Source: Lachnospiraceae bacterium (GTDB lineage Bacteria; Bacillota; Clostridia; Lachnospirales; Lachnospiraceae). Taken from it: a stretch of DNA of 32,723 nt. How positions within the stretch are numbered: the first letter of the stretch is position 1; each line of letters begins with the position of its first letter. Of this stretch, positions 24,758 through 32,431 are shown in pieces. Location of the stretch: the NCBI GenBank assembly GCA_024693925.1, contig JAILKH010000029.1:1-32723 (forward strand), written 5' to 3'. Under the pieces are notes generated by a model. The model made no database searches. It was not told the origin of the DNA and worked only from the letters and a program-made list of their open reading frames with translations. Position numbers and translations under genes: made by a program.

Positions 24758-25591
24758 TTATCTCCGACAGCTTATACAGGAGAGAATAAATACGAAAATA
24801 TCAACGGTCACTATAGTAGCACCTACCGGCGTAGATAATACAATAGAAAGCAAAAGACCTACCACCGCACATATAACCGCTATCAGAGCCGAACAGATTA
24901 CCACCCCTTTATAATTGTTGAACATCCTCATTGCCGACAATGCCGGAAATATCACCAATGCGGAAATAAGCAGAGAACCTACCAGATTCATTCCCATTAC
25001 TATAACAACCGCTATAAGTATAGCAATTATAAGATTATACCTGTCGGCATTTACACCGGTGGCATTTGCAAAATCCTCATCAAAAGTTACCGCAAATATT
25101 TTATTATATAAAAATACAAACATACTTATTACTATTATTGCCAGAATAACCGAAAAGACAACCTCATTTTTCGTAAGCGTCAGTAAGGAAGTTGAACCGA
25201 ACAGGGTGGAACATACATCTCCGGAAACATTAGCGGATGTGGAAAAAACATTCATTATAAGATAACCCACCGCCAGGGCACCTACCGAGCAAACAGCTAT
25301 GGCCGCATCTCCTTTTATCTTTGCATTCTTTCCCGTTCTCAACAGAAACACTGCCGCCAGTATCGTAAGAGGCAATACAATAACATTGTTATTTATCATT
25401 TTGAATACACTTGCCACAGCCATTGCGCCAAAGGCCACATGCGAAAGGCCGTCACCTATAAACGAATAACGTTTAAGAACCAGCGTTACTCCCAGTAATG
25501 ATGCCGATAAAGAGATAACAACCGATACCACAAACGCATATCGAACGAAGGGGTATGAAAAATATTGCTTAAACAACTCTATAATACTCAT
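24758..25591 (-). CDS. Metal ABC transporter permease (ZnuB/MntB, ABC-3 family)
   Basis: Membrane permease of 277 residues for uptake of a divalent metal, most likely zinc or manganese. It shows about eight hydrophobic helices and the ABC-3 signatures LVLKRYSFIGDGLSHVAFGA near residue 40 and LVGSLLISALVIFPALSAMR near residue 210, the latter including the conserved cytoplasmic coupling helix. Its start overlaps the stop of the ATPase gene by four bases (ATGA), so the two are coupled. No periplasmic-type binding lipoprotein gene is present here. Zinc versus manganese cannot be decided from the permease alone. Confidence 0.92.
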   Translation of the reverse strand: MSIIELFKQYFSYPFVRYAFVVSVVISLSASLLGVTLVLKRYSFIGDGLSHVAFGAMAVASVFKMINNNVIVLPLTILAAVFLLRTGKNAKIKGDAAIAVCSVGALAVGYLIMNVFSTSANVSGDVCSTLFGSTSLLTLTKNEVVFSVILAIIVISMFVFLYNKIFAVTFDEDFANATGVNADRYNLIIAILIAVVIVMGMNLVGSLLISALVIFPALSAMRMFNNYKGVVICSALIAVICAVVGLLLSIVLSTPVGATIVTVDIFVFILSCISCRR

Positions 25592-26337
25592 TCCTCACTA
25601 TTCCTTGATCTTATATTTGTATTGGCTTTACAATGATCACTGTGATGCTGATGAAATGCTCTCCAGCTTTCACTTAACAGATAATCATTCTTGGAACCGA
25701 AAAACACCTGCTCCCTGCCTATCTGTAATATTTTATTGGAATGTCCCATGGCCTCATCCAGATCATGACTGACCATAACTATGGATACACCTGCTTTGTT
25801 CAGATCGGATAACAGACCATAAAATTCACAAGTCACTTTATAATCAAGGCCGGTAACCGGTTCATCCAGGAGCAGAAGTTTTCCCGTTGCACATAAGGCT
25901 CTTGCCAGCAAAACTCTCTGTTGCTGTCCTCCCGAAAGTTCCCGGTAACATTTCTTTCGAAGATCATATACATTCATTTTTTTCATATTCTCTTCCGCAG
26001 TCTTTTTATCCTTCTTACTGTAGAATGGCCGCAGACCGCATTTACTTAAAGTACCGCTTATTACTATTTCCTCCACCGAAGCCGGAAAATCTCTTTGAAA
26101 ATCCTTATTCTGGGGAAGATATCCAATCTCATTTTTTCTGATCTCCTCAGCGAAAATGATTTCTCCTCCCATAGGTTTGTTAAGATTCATCAACGCCTTC
26201 ATCAAAGTACTTTTGCCGGCACCGTTTTCTCCGATAATACATAGATAATCACCTTCTTCAACATCAAAATTAATATTCTCGGTAACTACCTCTCCGTCAT
26301 ATCCAAGTTTTAAATCCCTGCAACTTATATATACCAT
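25588..26337 (-). CDS. Metal ABC transporter ATP-binding protein (ZnuC-like) with His-rich tail
   Basis: ATPase of 249 residues for the adjoining permease. Motifs: Walker A GENGAGKST, Q-loop GYLPQNKDFQRDFPASVEEI (typical of zinc/manganese systems), signature ELSGGQQQR, Walker B LLLLDEPVTGLD and the switch region VMVSHDLDEAMGHS. The C-terminus carries FHQHHSDHC (about 228-236), a cluster of four histidines and a cysteine that could bind metal. The ATG at 26337 has GAGGGTG eight bases upstream. It heads a two-gene operon; a promoter candidate is at 26395-26423, in the 216-base gap shared with a divergent YkgJ gene. Confidence 0.93.
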   Translation of the reverse strand: MVYISCRDLKLGYDGEVVTENINFDVEEGDYLCIIGENGAGKSTLMKALMNLNKPMGGEIIFAEEIRKNEIGYLPQNKDFQRDFPASVEEIVISGTLSKCGLRPFYSKKDKKTAEENMKKMNVYDLRKKCYRELSGGQQQRVLLARALCATGKLLLLDEPVTGLDYKVTCEFYGLLSDLNKAGVSIVMVSHDLDEAMGHSNKILQIGREQVFFGSKNDYLLSESWRAFHQHHSDHCKANTNIRSRNSEE

Positions 26338-26394
26338 AATCTAAACACCCTCATTCATCCAAAACAATACATATAAGAATAATTTTATTTGACA

Positions 26395-26423
26395 ATATTA
26401 CCATATTTAATACCTGATGTGAA
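26395..26423 (-). promoter_or_regulatory. Candidate promoter of the metal ABC operon
   Basis: On the minus strand, TTCACA (26418-26423) and TAATAT (26395-26400) are 17 bases apart, about 60 bases ahead of the ATPase start. I looked for Zur-, Fur- and MntR-type palindromes in 26338-26553 and saw none that is convincing. Confidence 0.45.
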
Positions 26424-26553
26424 GTATCTTCCCCGTTAGCAGATATCATCATAGACAACCGGATAAGCCGCATGATAAAATATCTTACGATATCCGGTAT
26501 TATTTTAAACCGGTATAATATATTTCGGACCAAATATAAGGACATATAACGAA

Positions 26554-27231
26554 ATGATACGAGACGTAGACATAAACGAAATATCTGACGGAAAAAAATA
26601 CCGTTCTTCCGACCTGGTTAAGATCGGCTGTTCGGATTGTGCAGGTTGTTCGGATTGCTGCCGTCAGGTTGAAGATACCATCCTTCTGGATCCTTATGAC
26701 TTATATCAGCTGCAGGTAGGTATAGGCGAAACCTTTGATTCCCTGCTCTTAAAGAACCCGTCGCCTGTGATCGAGCTTGGCATAGCCGACGGGTTGTTGC
26801 TACCTCATTTAAAAGTAAACAATGATAAAGGAGCCTGCCCCTTTTTAGATACTGCGGGCCGGTGCTCAATACATGCTTATCGTCCGGGCTTCTGTCGTTT
26901 ATATCCCTTAGGACGCATTTATGAAGATAATGGTTTCAAATATTTTATACAGATACATGAATGCCCTTACCCCAACAAGACAAAAGTAAAGATCAAAAAA
27001 TGGCTTAATATAGACAATCTGCCCCAATATGAAACTTTTACACTTAAATGGCATGATCTTTTAGAGATTAAACGAAAGGAAATGAACAATATTACCGATC
27101 AGTCGGAGCGTTCAAAATATATGGTTGATTTTCTGAAACAATTCTATCAGACTCCCTATGATATCTCCCGTTCCTTTTACGAACAGTTTAATGAAAGGCT
27201 TAACTCCGATTCCTGCAGCTTCCCGGAATGA
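26554..27231 (+). CDS. YkgJ family cysteine-cluster protein
   Basis: Cytosolic protein of 225 residues with the YkgJ cysteine arrangement: CSDCAGCSDCCRQ near residue 26 and, further on, GACPFLDTAGRCSIHAYRP plus GFCRLYPLG and a later HECPYP. These cysteines are thought to bind zinc or an iron-sulfur cluster; the biochemical role of the family is unknown. A TATAAT at 26514-26519 lies about 35 bases upstream, with no good -35. The AAGGA site is rather far (11 bases) from the ATG. The last 32 bases overlap the end of the convergent STAS-kinase gene. Divergence from a metal transporter operon could hint at a shared metal signal; this is inference. Confidence 0.87.
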   Translation: MIRDVDINEISDGKKYRSSDLVKIGCSDCAGCSDCCRQVEDTILLDPYDLYQLQVGIGETFDSLLLKNPSPVIELGIADGLLLPHLKVNNDKGACPFLDTAGRCSIHAYRPGFCRLYPLGRIYEDNGFKYFIQIHECPYPNKTKVKIKKWLNIDNLPQYETFTLKWHDLLEIKRKEMNNITDQSERSKYMVDFLKQFYQTPYDISRSFYEQFNERLNSDSCSFPE

Positions 27232-28399
27232 TCAGGTCCTCCACGGTATCAATAAGTTCCGATATATGTTCCTTAGTATGTTTTATACGAAGTTCTCCCA
27301 ATTCTCCTTTTTTAAGATCGGTACTCATTATAAGATAAAGGAAGCGGATATAGGAAACCAGCTTTATCTTCCTTAAGATAACCTCAATCGTTTCTTTATC
27401 AAGACCTTCATAATAATCTTCTATTATAAGTTCCCATATCCGGTCGGCTTTTTCCTTGGATATTCCAAGAAAATTCATTGTATTATCCGGCTCATCTTCG
27501 GAAAACAGCTGGTAGGTTACATACAGAGCCTGCAGATCAAATATGGGATTCCCAAGACACAGGGTATCCATATCAATAAGCATCATCTCTCCATCGACTA
27601 CCATTACATTCTTCATCTGAATATCCCCATGCGTAACGTGGGGATCATAAGGCATGGAACTTATAAATCCTCGGTATCTTATAATTTCATGCTCATTAAG
27701 ACACTGTTCGATCACCTCTAAATAATCGGAAAACGTCTCCCTTACGTCCGGTAATTCTCCCTCCTTCATTGATGTTGAATGAACCAGACATATCATATCA
27801 ACATAGGAACTTACTATATCCTCTATGGACTTCTCTCCATCAATGACTATATCATTAAGGGTTTTTGCATTAAGAAGTTCAAAAACCGATCCGTAATCCT
27901 CTCCAACCCTGACTATATCATAGGAAATAGCCGTGGGGATACCGTTAATAAATGCTTTCCTGGCCATCTTCTGCTCATTAAGGATCATTGGGATACTGTC
28001 TTTTCCTTTATACACCTTAACGATGGTTTCCGCATCGAGCCTGTATACTGTCCCAAAAAAACCCTTTCCTATTATTTCACAATCCTTGACCGACACTTCC
28101 CGGTAAGCTTTTTGAACCTTAAGAAGTTCGGTAAATCCCGTGGTTTCAAAAATATCATAAACATCCCTGGATACATTATTTACCGATACCTCATTTCCGA
28201 TAAGCTTACGTATTTTCATAAGCACTCTCAAACCGGCACTTGATATGTATTCAAGTTCCGAAGCATCAAAAACCGCCGAGGTTATCTGTTCTTCCTTAAG
28301 TGCCTTCATTATCTCTTCCTCAAATCCCGAGGCGTTTGTACTGTCAATTCTTCCGTTTAAAGCAGCTGTCATTATATTATCAGTTATTTTTATATCCAT
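27200..28399 (-). CDS. STAS domain fused to a choline/aminoglycoside-kinase-like domain (TIGR02172-type)
   Basis: Two-domain cytosolic protein of 399 residues. Residues 1-95 form an anti-sigma-factor-antagonist STAS domain: NGRIDSTNASGFEEEI, then FDASELEYISSAGLRVLMKI, whose serines near 53-54 match the phosphorylated position of SpoIIAA. The rest is a kinase-like APH fold: the loop IGKGFFGTVYRL, a lysine near 128 in TIVKVYKG, the catalytic THGDIQMKNV (D near 259, N near 264) and the metal aspartate in LIDMD. The kinase residues are all present, so it is probably active; its substrate is unknown. The start is the ATG at 28399, with AGGGGG four bases upstream, rather than 28426. Confidence 0.85.
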   Translation of the reverse strand: MDIKITDNIMTAALNGRIDSTNASGFEEEIMKALKEEQITSAVFDASELEYISSAGLRVLMKIRKLIGNEVSVNNVSRDVYDIFETTGFTELLKVQKAYREVSVKDCEIIGKGFFGTVYRLDAETIVKVYKGKDSIPMILNEQKMARKAFINGIPTAISYDIVRVGEDYGSVFELLNAKTLNDIVIDGEKSIEDIVSSYVDMICLVHSTSMKEGELPDVRETFSDYLEVIEQCLNEHEIIRYRGFISSMPYDPHVTHGDIQMKNVMVVDGEMMLIDMDTLCLGNPIFDLQALYVTYQLFSEDEPDNTMNFLGISKEKADRIWELIIEDYYEGLDKETIEVILRKIKLVSYIRFLYLIMSTDLKKGELGELRIKHTKEHISELIDTVEDLIIPGSCRNRS

Positions 28400-28467
28400 T
28401 TTTCCCCCTGTACCGGCCGAACTCATCTTAATGATCTATCCTGTTTTGTAATGACCGTCCTGTTTAA

Positions 28468-28496
28468 AGTATAACTTTTTACTATTGCAAATTCAA
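28468..28496 (-). promoter_or_regulatory. Candidate promoter of the STAS-kinase gene
   Basis: On the minus strand, TTGAAT (28491-28496) and TATACT (28468-28473) are 17 bases apart, giving a leader of about 60 bases to the ATG at 28399. Confidence 0.45.
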
Positions 28497-28578
28497 CATT
28501 CATTCCCGCATCCGTAACCGCTTTGCCAAGCACCTGCTTCCCGTAAAAGCATAGTACTCCGGCAAATTTATAAGGCTC

Positions 28579-28607
28579 TTGCAAATACCCACATAATATA
28601 TTAATAT
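28579..28607 (+). promoter_or_regulatory. Candidate promoter of the DegV gene
   Basis: TTGCAA (28579-28584) and TAATAT (28602-28607) are 17 bases apart, about 40 bases ahead of the start codon at 28646. Confidence 0.45.
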
Positions 28608-28645
28608 TATATGATGTAGTAATCAAAACTATATCGGAGGCATAA

Positions 28646-29491
28646 ATGTACAGAATAATAATTGACAGCTGTGGCGAATTAACCGAAGAAATGAAAAAGA
28701 ATCCCCATATAAGCAGTGTTCCCTTAACCCTGATGGTAGACGGAGAAGAAATTATAGATGATGAAACCTTTGATCAGGCTTCCTTTCTCAGTAAAGTAGC
28801 CAAAAGTATCAAAGGACCAAAATCCGCCTGCCCTGCTCCCGGACTTTTTCTGGAAGAGATTGAGAAAGAAGAAGATCATGTATATATAGTCACCTTATCC
28901 GCACAGCTAAGCGGCTCCTATAACAGTGCCTTAACCGCGCAGAAAATGTATGAAGAAGACCATCCCGGGGATACATCCAAAAAAATACATGTCTTTGATT
29001 CCAAATCAGCCTCCATCGGTGAGACCCTAATTGCTCAAAAGATCCGGGAATGTGAAGATAATACTATGTCCTTTGAAGAAGTTATTAAAAAGGTAGAAGA
29101 ATATATAACTTCACAACATACCTTTTTTGTCCTTGAAACCCTGGAATCCTTCAGAAAGAACGGACGTATCAGCTGGCAAAAAGAAAAGATTGCTTCCGTA
29201 CTTAATATAAAACCTGTCATGGGATCTACGGATATAGGCGGAATAACCCAACTGGCCAAAGCCAGAGGAATGATGAGTGCTTTGGATAAAATGGTGGACT
29301 GTCTATTGACCGTTACCAAAAATACAGAAAGCAGGATCGTAGCCATATCTCACTGTAATTGTCTTCACAAAGCCGAAATTCTGAAGAATAAATTACTGGA
29401 AAAGGCCAAATTCAAGGATATATTTATACTTGATACAGCAGGTGTATCAAGTCTCTATGCCTGTGACGGCGGAATCATTATGGTGGTTTGA
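28646..29491 (+). CDS. DegV family fatty-acid-binding protein
   Basis: Cytosolic protein of 281 residues of the DegV/FakB family, which holds a fatty acid for phosphorylation by a FakA kinase. The typical opening MYRIIIDSCGELTEEMK, then VPLTLMVDGEEIIDDETFD, the central YIVTLSAQLSGSYNSALTA (fatty-acid carboxylate-binding serines) and VFDSKSASIGE are all visible. Later blocks are ETLESFRKNGRISWQK and KPVMGSTDIGGITQLAKARG. The ATG at 28646 has GGAGG five bases upstream. It is a single-gene unit and converges on the SGNH gene with only 11 bases between stops. No fakA is in the window. Confidence 0.93.
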   Translation: MYRIIIDSCGELTEEMKKNPHISSVPLTLMVDGEEIIDDETFDQASFLSKVAKSIKGPKSACPAPGLFLEEIEKEEDHVYIVTLSAQLSGSYNSALTAQKMYEEDHPGDTSKKIHVFDSKSASIGETLIAQKIRECEDNTMSFEEVIKKVEEYITSQHTFFVLETLESFRKNGRISWQKEKIASVLNIKPVMGSTDIGGITQLAKARGMMSALDKMVDCLLTVTKNTESRIVAISHCNCLHKAEILKNKLLEKAKFKDIFILDTAGVSSLYACDGGIIMVV

Positions 29492-29502
29492 CTTCAGCCG
29501 CC

Positions 29503-30840
29503 TTAATGAGCCTTCTCCTGCTCCTCCTGCTCCTTCTTAACTTCCTTATATCCAAGAAACAGTTCATCATTTACCAGGCGCCTTCCTTCGTAAACAAATG
29601 AAACATTTTCAAGAACAGTTCCGCTGGTTTCATCCCTTATTTCCAATTCGATATCGGCACTGCCTTTTTCTTCATTAAATACCGGTTTAATGTCTGCATT
29701 GTCAAAAAGCCTCATTAACCATTTATCATTAATTATCCTTTCATCATAAACAACTGCCTTCGCGGTAAAATCATCATCGCTCAGCTGAACCAGATAATCT
29801 TCCAGTTCCTCCTGTTTTATAAGATTTTCTCTCTTAAAATCCAGGTACTTTTTTTCCGCAAGGAGCCATGAAGGATCTTCTCTGTGATCCGCAAGATCAT
29901 AATTCTCATTTATATATTTACCCACATATGCGGTAGATTTAAGAGCTCCGGACATATTGGGATGAAGGTTGTCTATGGTATAATCCGTATACAGATCATG
30001 AATATCCATATTCAGCATATTAACATATTCCAAATTATCATATTTCTGCGCTACCTTCTCCAAACTATTTGCAACGCGGACATTTAATTCTTCAACCGGA
30101 TGCGGCAAATATAACCCAAGAACTTCTATATGCTGTTTTTCACAAAACTCCACAATTTTTATAAAATAATCATAATTTACTCCGGCAAGATCTACCTCGA
30201 TATCATCCATAATAACCGATTCCGACGCTTTCCCAAAGCTGCCCAGATTAGTAAGGGCTCCCTTTTCAACATTTAACATATTCCTATAATTAAAATCCTG
30301 TTCTTCAAGCTCATTCCACCTGTTATGAAACATAATAAACGACCATAGGAAATCATTTCTGTCCTCATATATATCAAACAGATCCTCTACAGCTTCCACT
30401 TTTGTATCTGTAAACGGAAAAATATCAAACTGAGTATGCTGCGCTTCTACCGCTGTCCACATATATTTACCGTTACCTATATCATTAAATTCCTTTACCC
30501 CCATCAGATCTATCACTACAAGCTTGGGTTTTTTATATCTTACCGCTTCCTTAAGGATATAATAATCTTCAGCCGGAGTACAATTTGAAGAGCCGAAATT
30601 ATATGAAGAAATACCGTAATCCTTCCACAATTCCATAGGTAAAACACTGTTAAGCATTATTGACGTACCCATCAAATAACAATCATACTCCGTATCTCCT
30701 TCAATAAAATCCGTATATTTTATCCTTGAGGATTTTTGTTCCAATAACATGGTGCATTTCCGCAATGCAAAAAACAGTATTATCAGAAATACCAAAACGG
30801 ACAATATTCGTTTTAAATTAACAGACATATTTTTATTCAT
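29503..30840 (-). CDS. Membrane-anchored SGNH-like O-acyltransfer partner (DltD/AlgJ-like)
   Basis: Protein of 445 residues with one N-terminal membrane anchor (about 10-32) and an outside domain. The SGNH-hydrolase-like core shows the nucleophile block YLMGTSIMLNS (Ser60) and the late Asp-His pair in IDNLHPNMSGAL (D290, H293). Between them are FGSSNCTPAEDYYILKEAV and LVVIDLMGV. About 130 further residues end in a Glu/Lys/Gln repeat (KKEQEEQEKAH). Proteins of this kind work with an MBOAT partner to put acetyl or other acyl groups on wall or secreted glycans. The MBOAT gene is 34 bases upstream. The acceptor glycan is unknown. The ATG at 30840 has AAGG four bases upstream. Confidence 0.8.
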   Translation of the reverse strand: MNKNMSVNLKRILSVLVFLIILFFALRKCTMLLEQKSSRIKYTDFIEGDTEYDCYLMGTSIMLNSVLPMELWKDYGISSYNFGSSNCTPAEDYYILKEAVRYKKPKLVVIDLMGVKEFNDIGNGKYMWTAVEAQHTQFDIFPFTDTKVEAVEDLFDIYEDRNDFLWSFIMFHNRWNELEEQDFNYRNMLNVEKGALTNLGSFGKASESVIMDDIEVDLAGVNYDYFIKIVEFCEKQHIEVLGLYLPHPVEELNVRVANSLEKVAQKYDNLEYVNMLNMDIHDLYTDYTIDNLHPNMSGALKSTAYVGKYINENYDLADHREDPSWLLAEKKYLDFKRENLIKQEELEDYLVQLSDDDFTAKAVVYDERIINDKWLMRLFDNADIKPVFNEEKGSADIELEIRDETSGTVLENVSFVYEGRRLVNDELFLGYKEVKKEQEEQEKAH

Positions 30841-30874
30841 AAGACCTTACATCTCCAAAAACCGATCAGCATTA

Positions 30875-32347
30875 CTAGAACTGAAAATATATAAATCCGG
30901 CTGAATCATAACCAGAACCCCATATTCCAAACATCAGAATAAAACATATTGATGCAACCATTACCGCAATCCTGCACCAGTAATCCTGTCTTGCCAGTAC
31001 TTCCCTTATCTTTATTCCCTTCTTCTTTTGTATATCCGCAAATATCAATAAACCAATACACATAAGCATAAGATTGAAATTTTTACTATCAAGTCCAAGA
31101 GTATATAAAGAACCATCAAAAAGTATCCACGGATTGTAACAGGTAAATATTGACTTAATTACATCTAACGCCACGGTTAAACTATTAGCCCTGAAAAAAA
31201 TTGCGGCAAACGAAAAAAGCGAATATGTTATAACCATCTTAACAAGCCTATTACCTATATTATTTCCATTTATTCCAAGTGCTTTTGCAGCTTTTTCTTT
31301 TACAGGTTTTAACACTTCACCCACAACTTCATAAATCCCATTAAGACCTCCCCAAATCGCAAAAGTTAAATTTGCTCCATGCCATAAACCACTTGTCAGA
31401 AAAATGATCATAATATTAATATATTTTCTAATCTTACCTTTTCTGCTCCCCCCAAGCGGAATATATACATAATCTCTAAACCAGGAAGTCAAAGAAATAT
31501 GCCATCCGCGCCACAAAGAAGAAACTGAATCTGCTAAAAAGGGCGCATTAAAATTATCCATAAGCTTTATACCCAGTATCATAGAAGCCCCCATAGCAAT
31601 AGTGGAATATCCCCCAAAATCACAATATACCTGAATAGAAAAAAGCAATGCTGCTATAATAAGATAATAACCTCCGTACATATTCGTATCCGAATATACC
31701 TTATCTACATATATAGCAATCCTGTCGGCAAGTACAACCTTAAGGAAATATCCCCATAGCATCAAAAAGAATCCTTCACGTGCTCTGTCAAATTCAAATA
31801 CCGTATTTCCATCAAGCTGCTTAAGAAGATTTCCGGAACGCTCAATAGGACCTGCCACCAGCTGTGGAAAAAAAGACACAAAAAGAGCATATTTTAAGAA
31901 ATTCTTTTCAACAGCTATATCTTTTCTGTATACATCAATAAGATAACCAAGAGCCTGAAGAGTATAAAAGGAGATCCCGACAGGCAATAAAACACTAAAT
32001 GCCGGTACCTCTGCACTGATATTCAAATTTGATAATAGCTTAGAAATAAGTGATAATGTATATTCAGCATATTTATACACAAAAAGTATTGATAGATTCA
32101 AAACACATCCCAATATCATAACAGTCTTTTTTATACTGTCTTTTTGAGCTATGTCTATGAATAATGCCCCTATATACGTAATAAAAGTAGATGCAAATAA
32201 TAATAAAGCATACATGGCATTCCAGCTCATATAAAAATAATAGCTGGAAATAAGCAGCCAGATGTATCTTACTTTTTTAGGAATAATAAAATATACAATT
32301 ACAACAATCGGGAAAAAAATAATAAATTGGAGCGAATTAAAAAGCAT
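30875..32347 (-). CDS. MBOAT family membrane O-acyltransferase (AlgI/DltB-like)
   Basis: Polytopic membrane enzyme of 490 residues that takes an acyl group from the cytosolic side and moves it across to an SGNH partner. The family core is plain: MLFNSLQFIIFFPIVV, then LLPVGISFYTLQALGYLIDVY, FFPQLVAGPIERSGNLL, the WRGWHISLTSWFRDYVYIPL block and SGLWHGANLTFAIWG, which holds the invariant histidine (His323). About eleven hydrophobic segments are present. GGGAG lies seven bases before the ATG. A hairpin and then the end of a surface protein gene lie just upstream; with only about 25 bases between hairpin and start there is little room for a separate promoter. Confidence 0.94.
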   Translation of the reverse strand: MLFNSLQFIIFFPIVVIVYFIIPKKVRYIWLLISSYYFYMSWNAMYALLLFASTFITYIGALFIDIAQKDSIKKTVMILGCVLNLSILFVYKYAEYTLSLISKLLSNLNISAEVPAFSVLLPVGISFYTLQALGYLIDVYRKDIAVEKNFLKYALFVSFFPQLVAGPIERSGNLLKQLDGNTVFEFDRAREGFFLMLWGYFLKVVLADRIAIYVDKVYSDTNMYGGYYLIIAALLFSIQVYCDFGGYSTIAMGASMILGIKLMDNFNAPFLADSVSSLWRGWHISLTSWFRDYVYIPLGGSRKGKIRKYINIMIIFLTSGLWHGANLTFAIWGGLNGIYEVVGEVLKPVKEKAAKALGINGNNIGNRLVKMVITYSLFSFAAIFFRANSLTVALDVIKSIFTCYNPWILFDGSLYTLGLDSKNFNLMLMCIGLLIFADIQKKKGIKIREVLARQDYWCRIAVMVASICFILMFGIWGSGYDSAGFIYFQF

Positions 32348-32371
32348 ATTTGGTCTCCCACATTAACACAA

Positions 32372-32399
32372 CTGGAGTCGCTGCCAAAGCAGTGACTCC
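32372..32399. terminator. Strong hairpin between the surface protein and MBOAT genes
   Basis: Inverted repeat of 12 positions (TGGAGTCGCTGC and GCAGTGACTCCA, four-base loop). In plus-strand RNA all 12 pair with one G-U; in minus-strand RNA there is one A-C mismatch. On the minus strand it is followed by AGTTGTGTT, a poor T run, so it could be a leaky terminator or an RNA-processing or stability element between the two genes. Confidence 0.45.
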
Positions 32400-32431
32400 A
32401 TGTGCATAATTATAGTATTATAAATATTTAT

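Noticed and set aside
26351-26545. Minus-strand 64-codon ORF in the metal ABC/ykgJ gap
   Set aside because: No ribosome site, and it covers the likely promoters of both divergent genes; it has no recognisable protein features.
28423-28626. Minus-strand 67-codon ORF as an intact gene
   Set aside because: It opens at a TTG without a ribosome site and overlaps two promoter candidates. Only a low-confidence remnant is reported instead.
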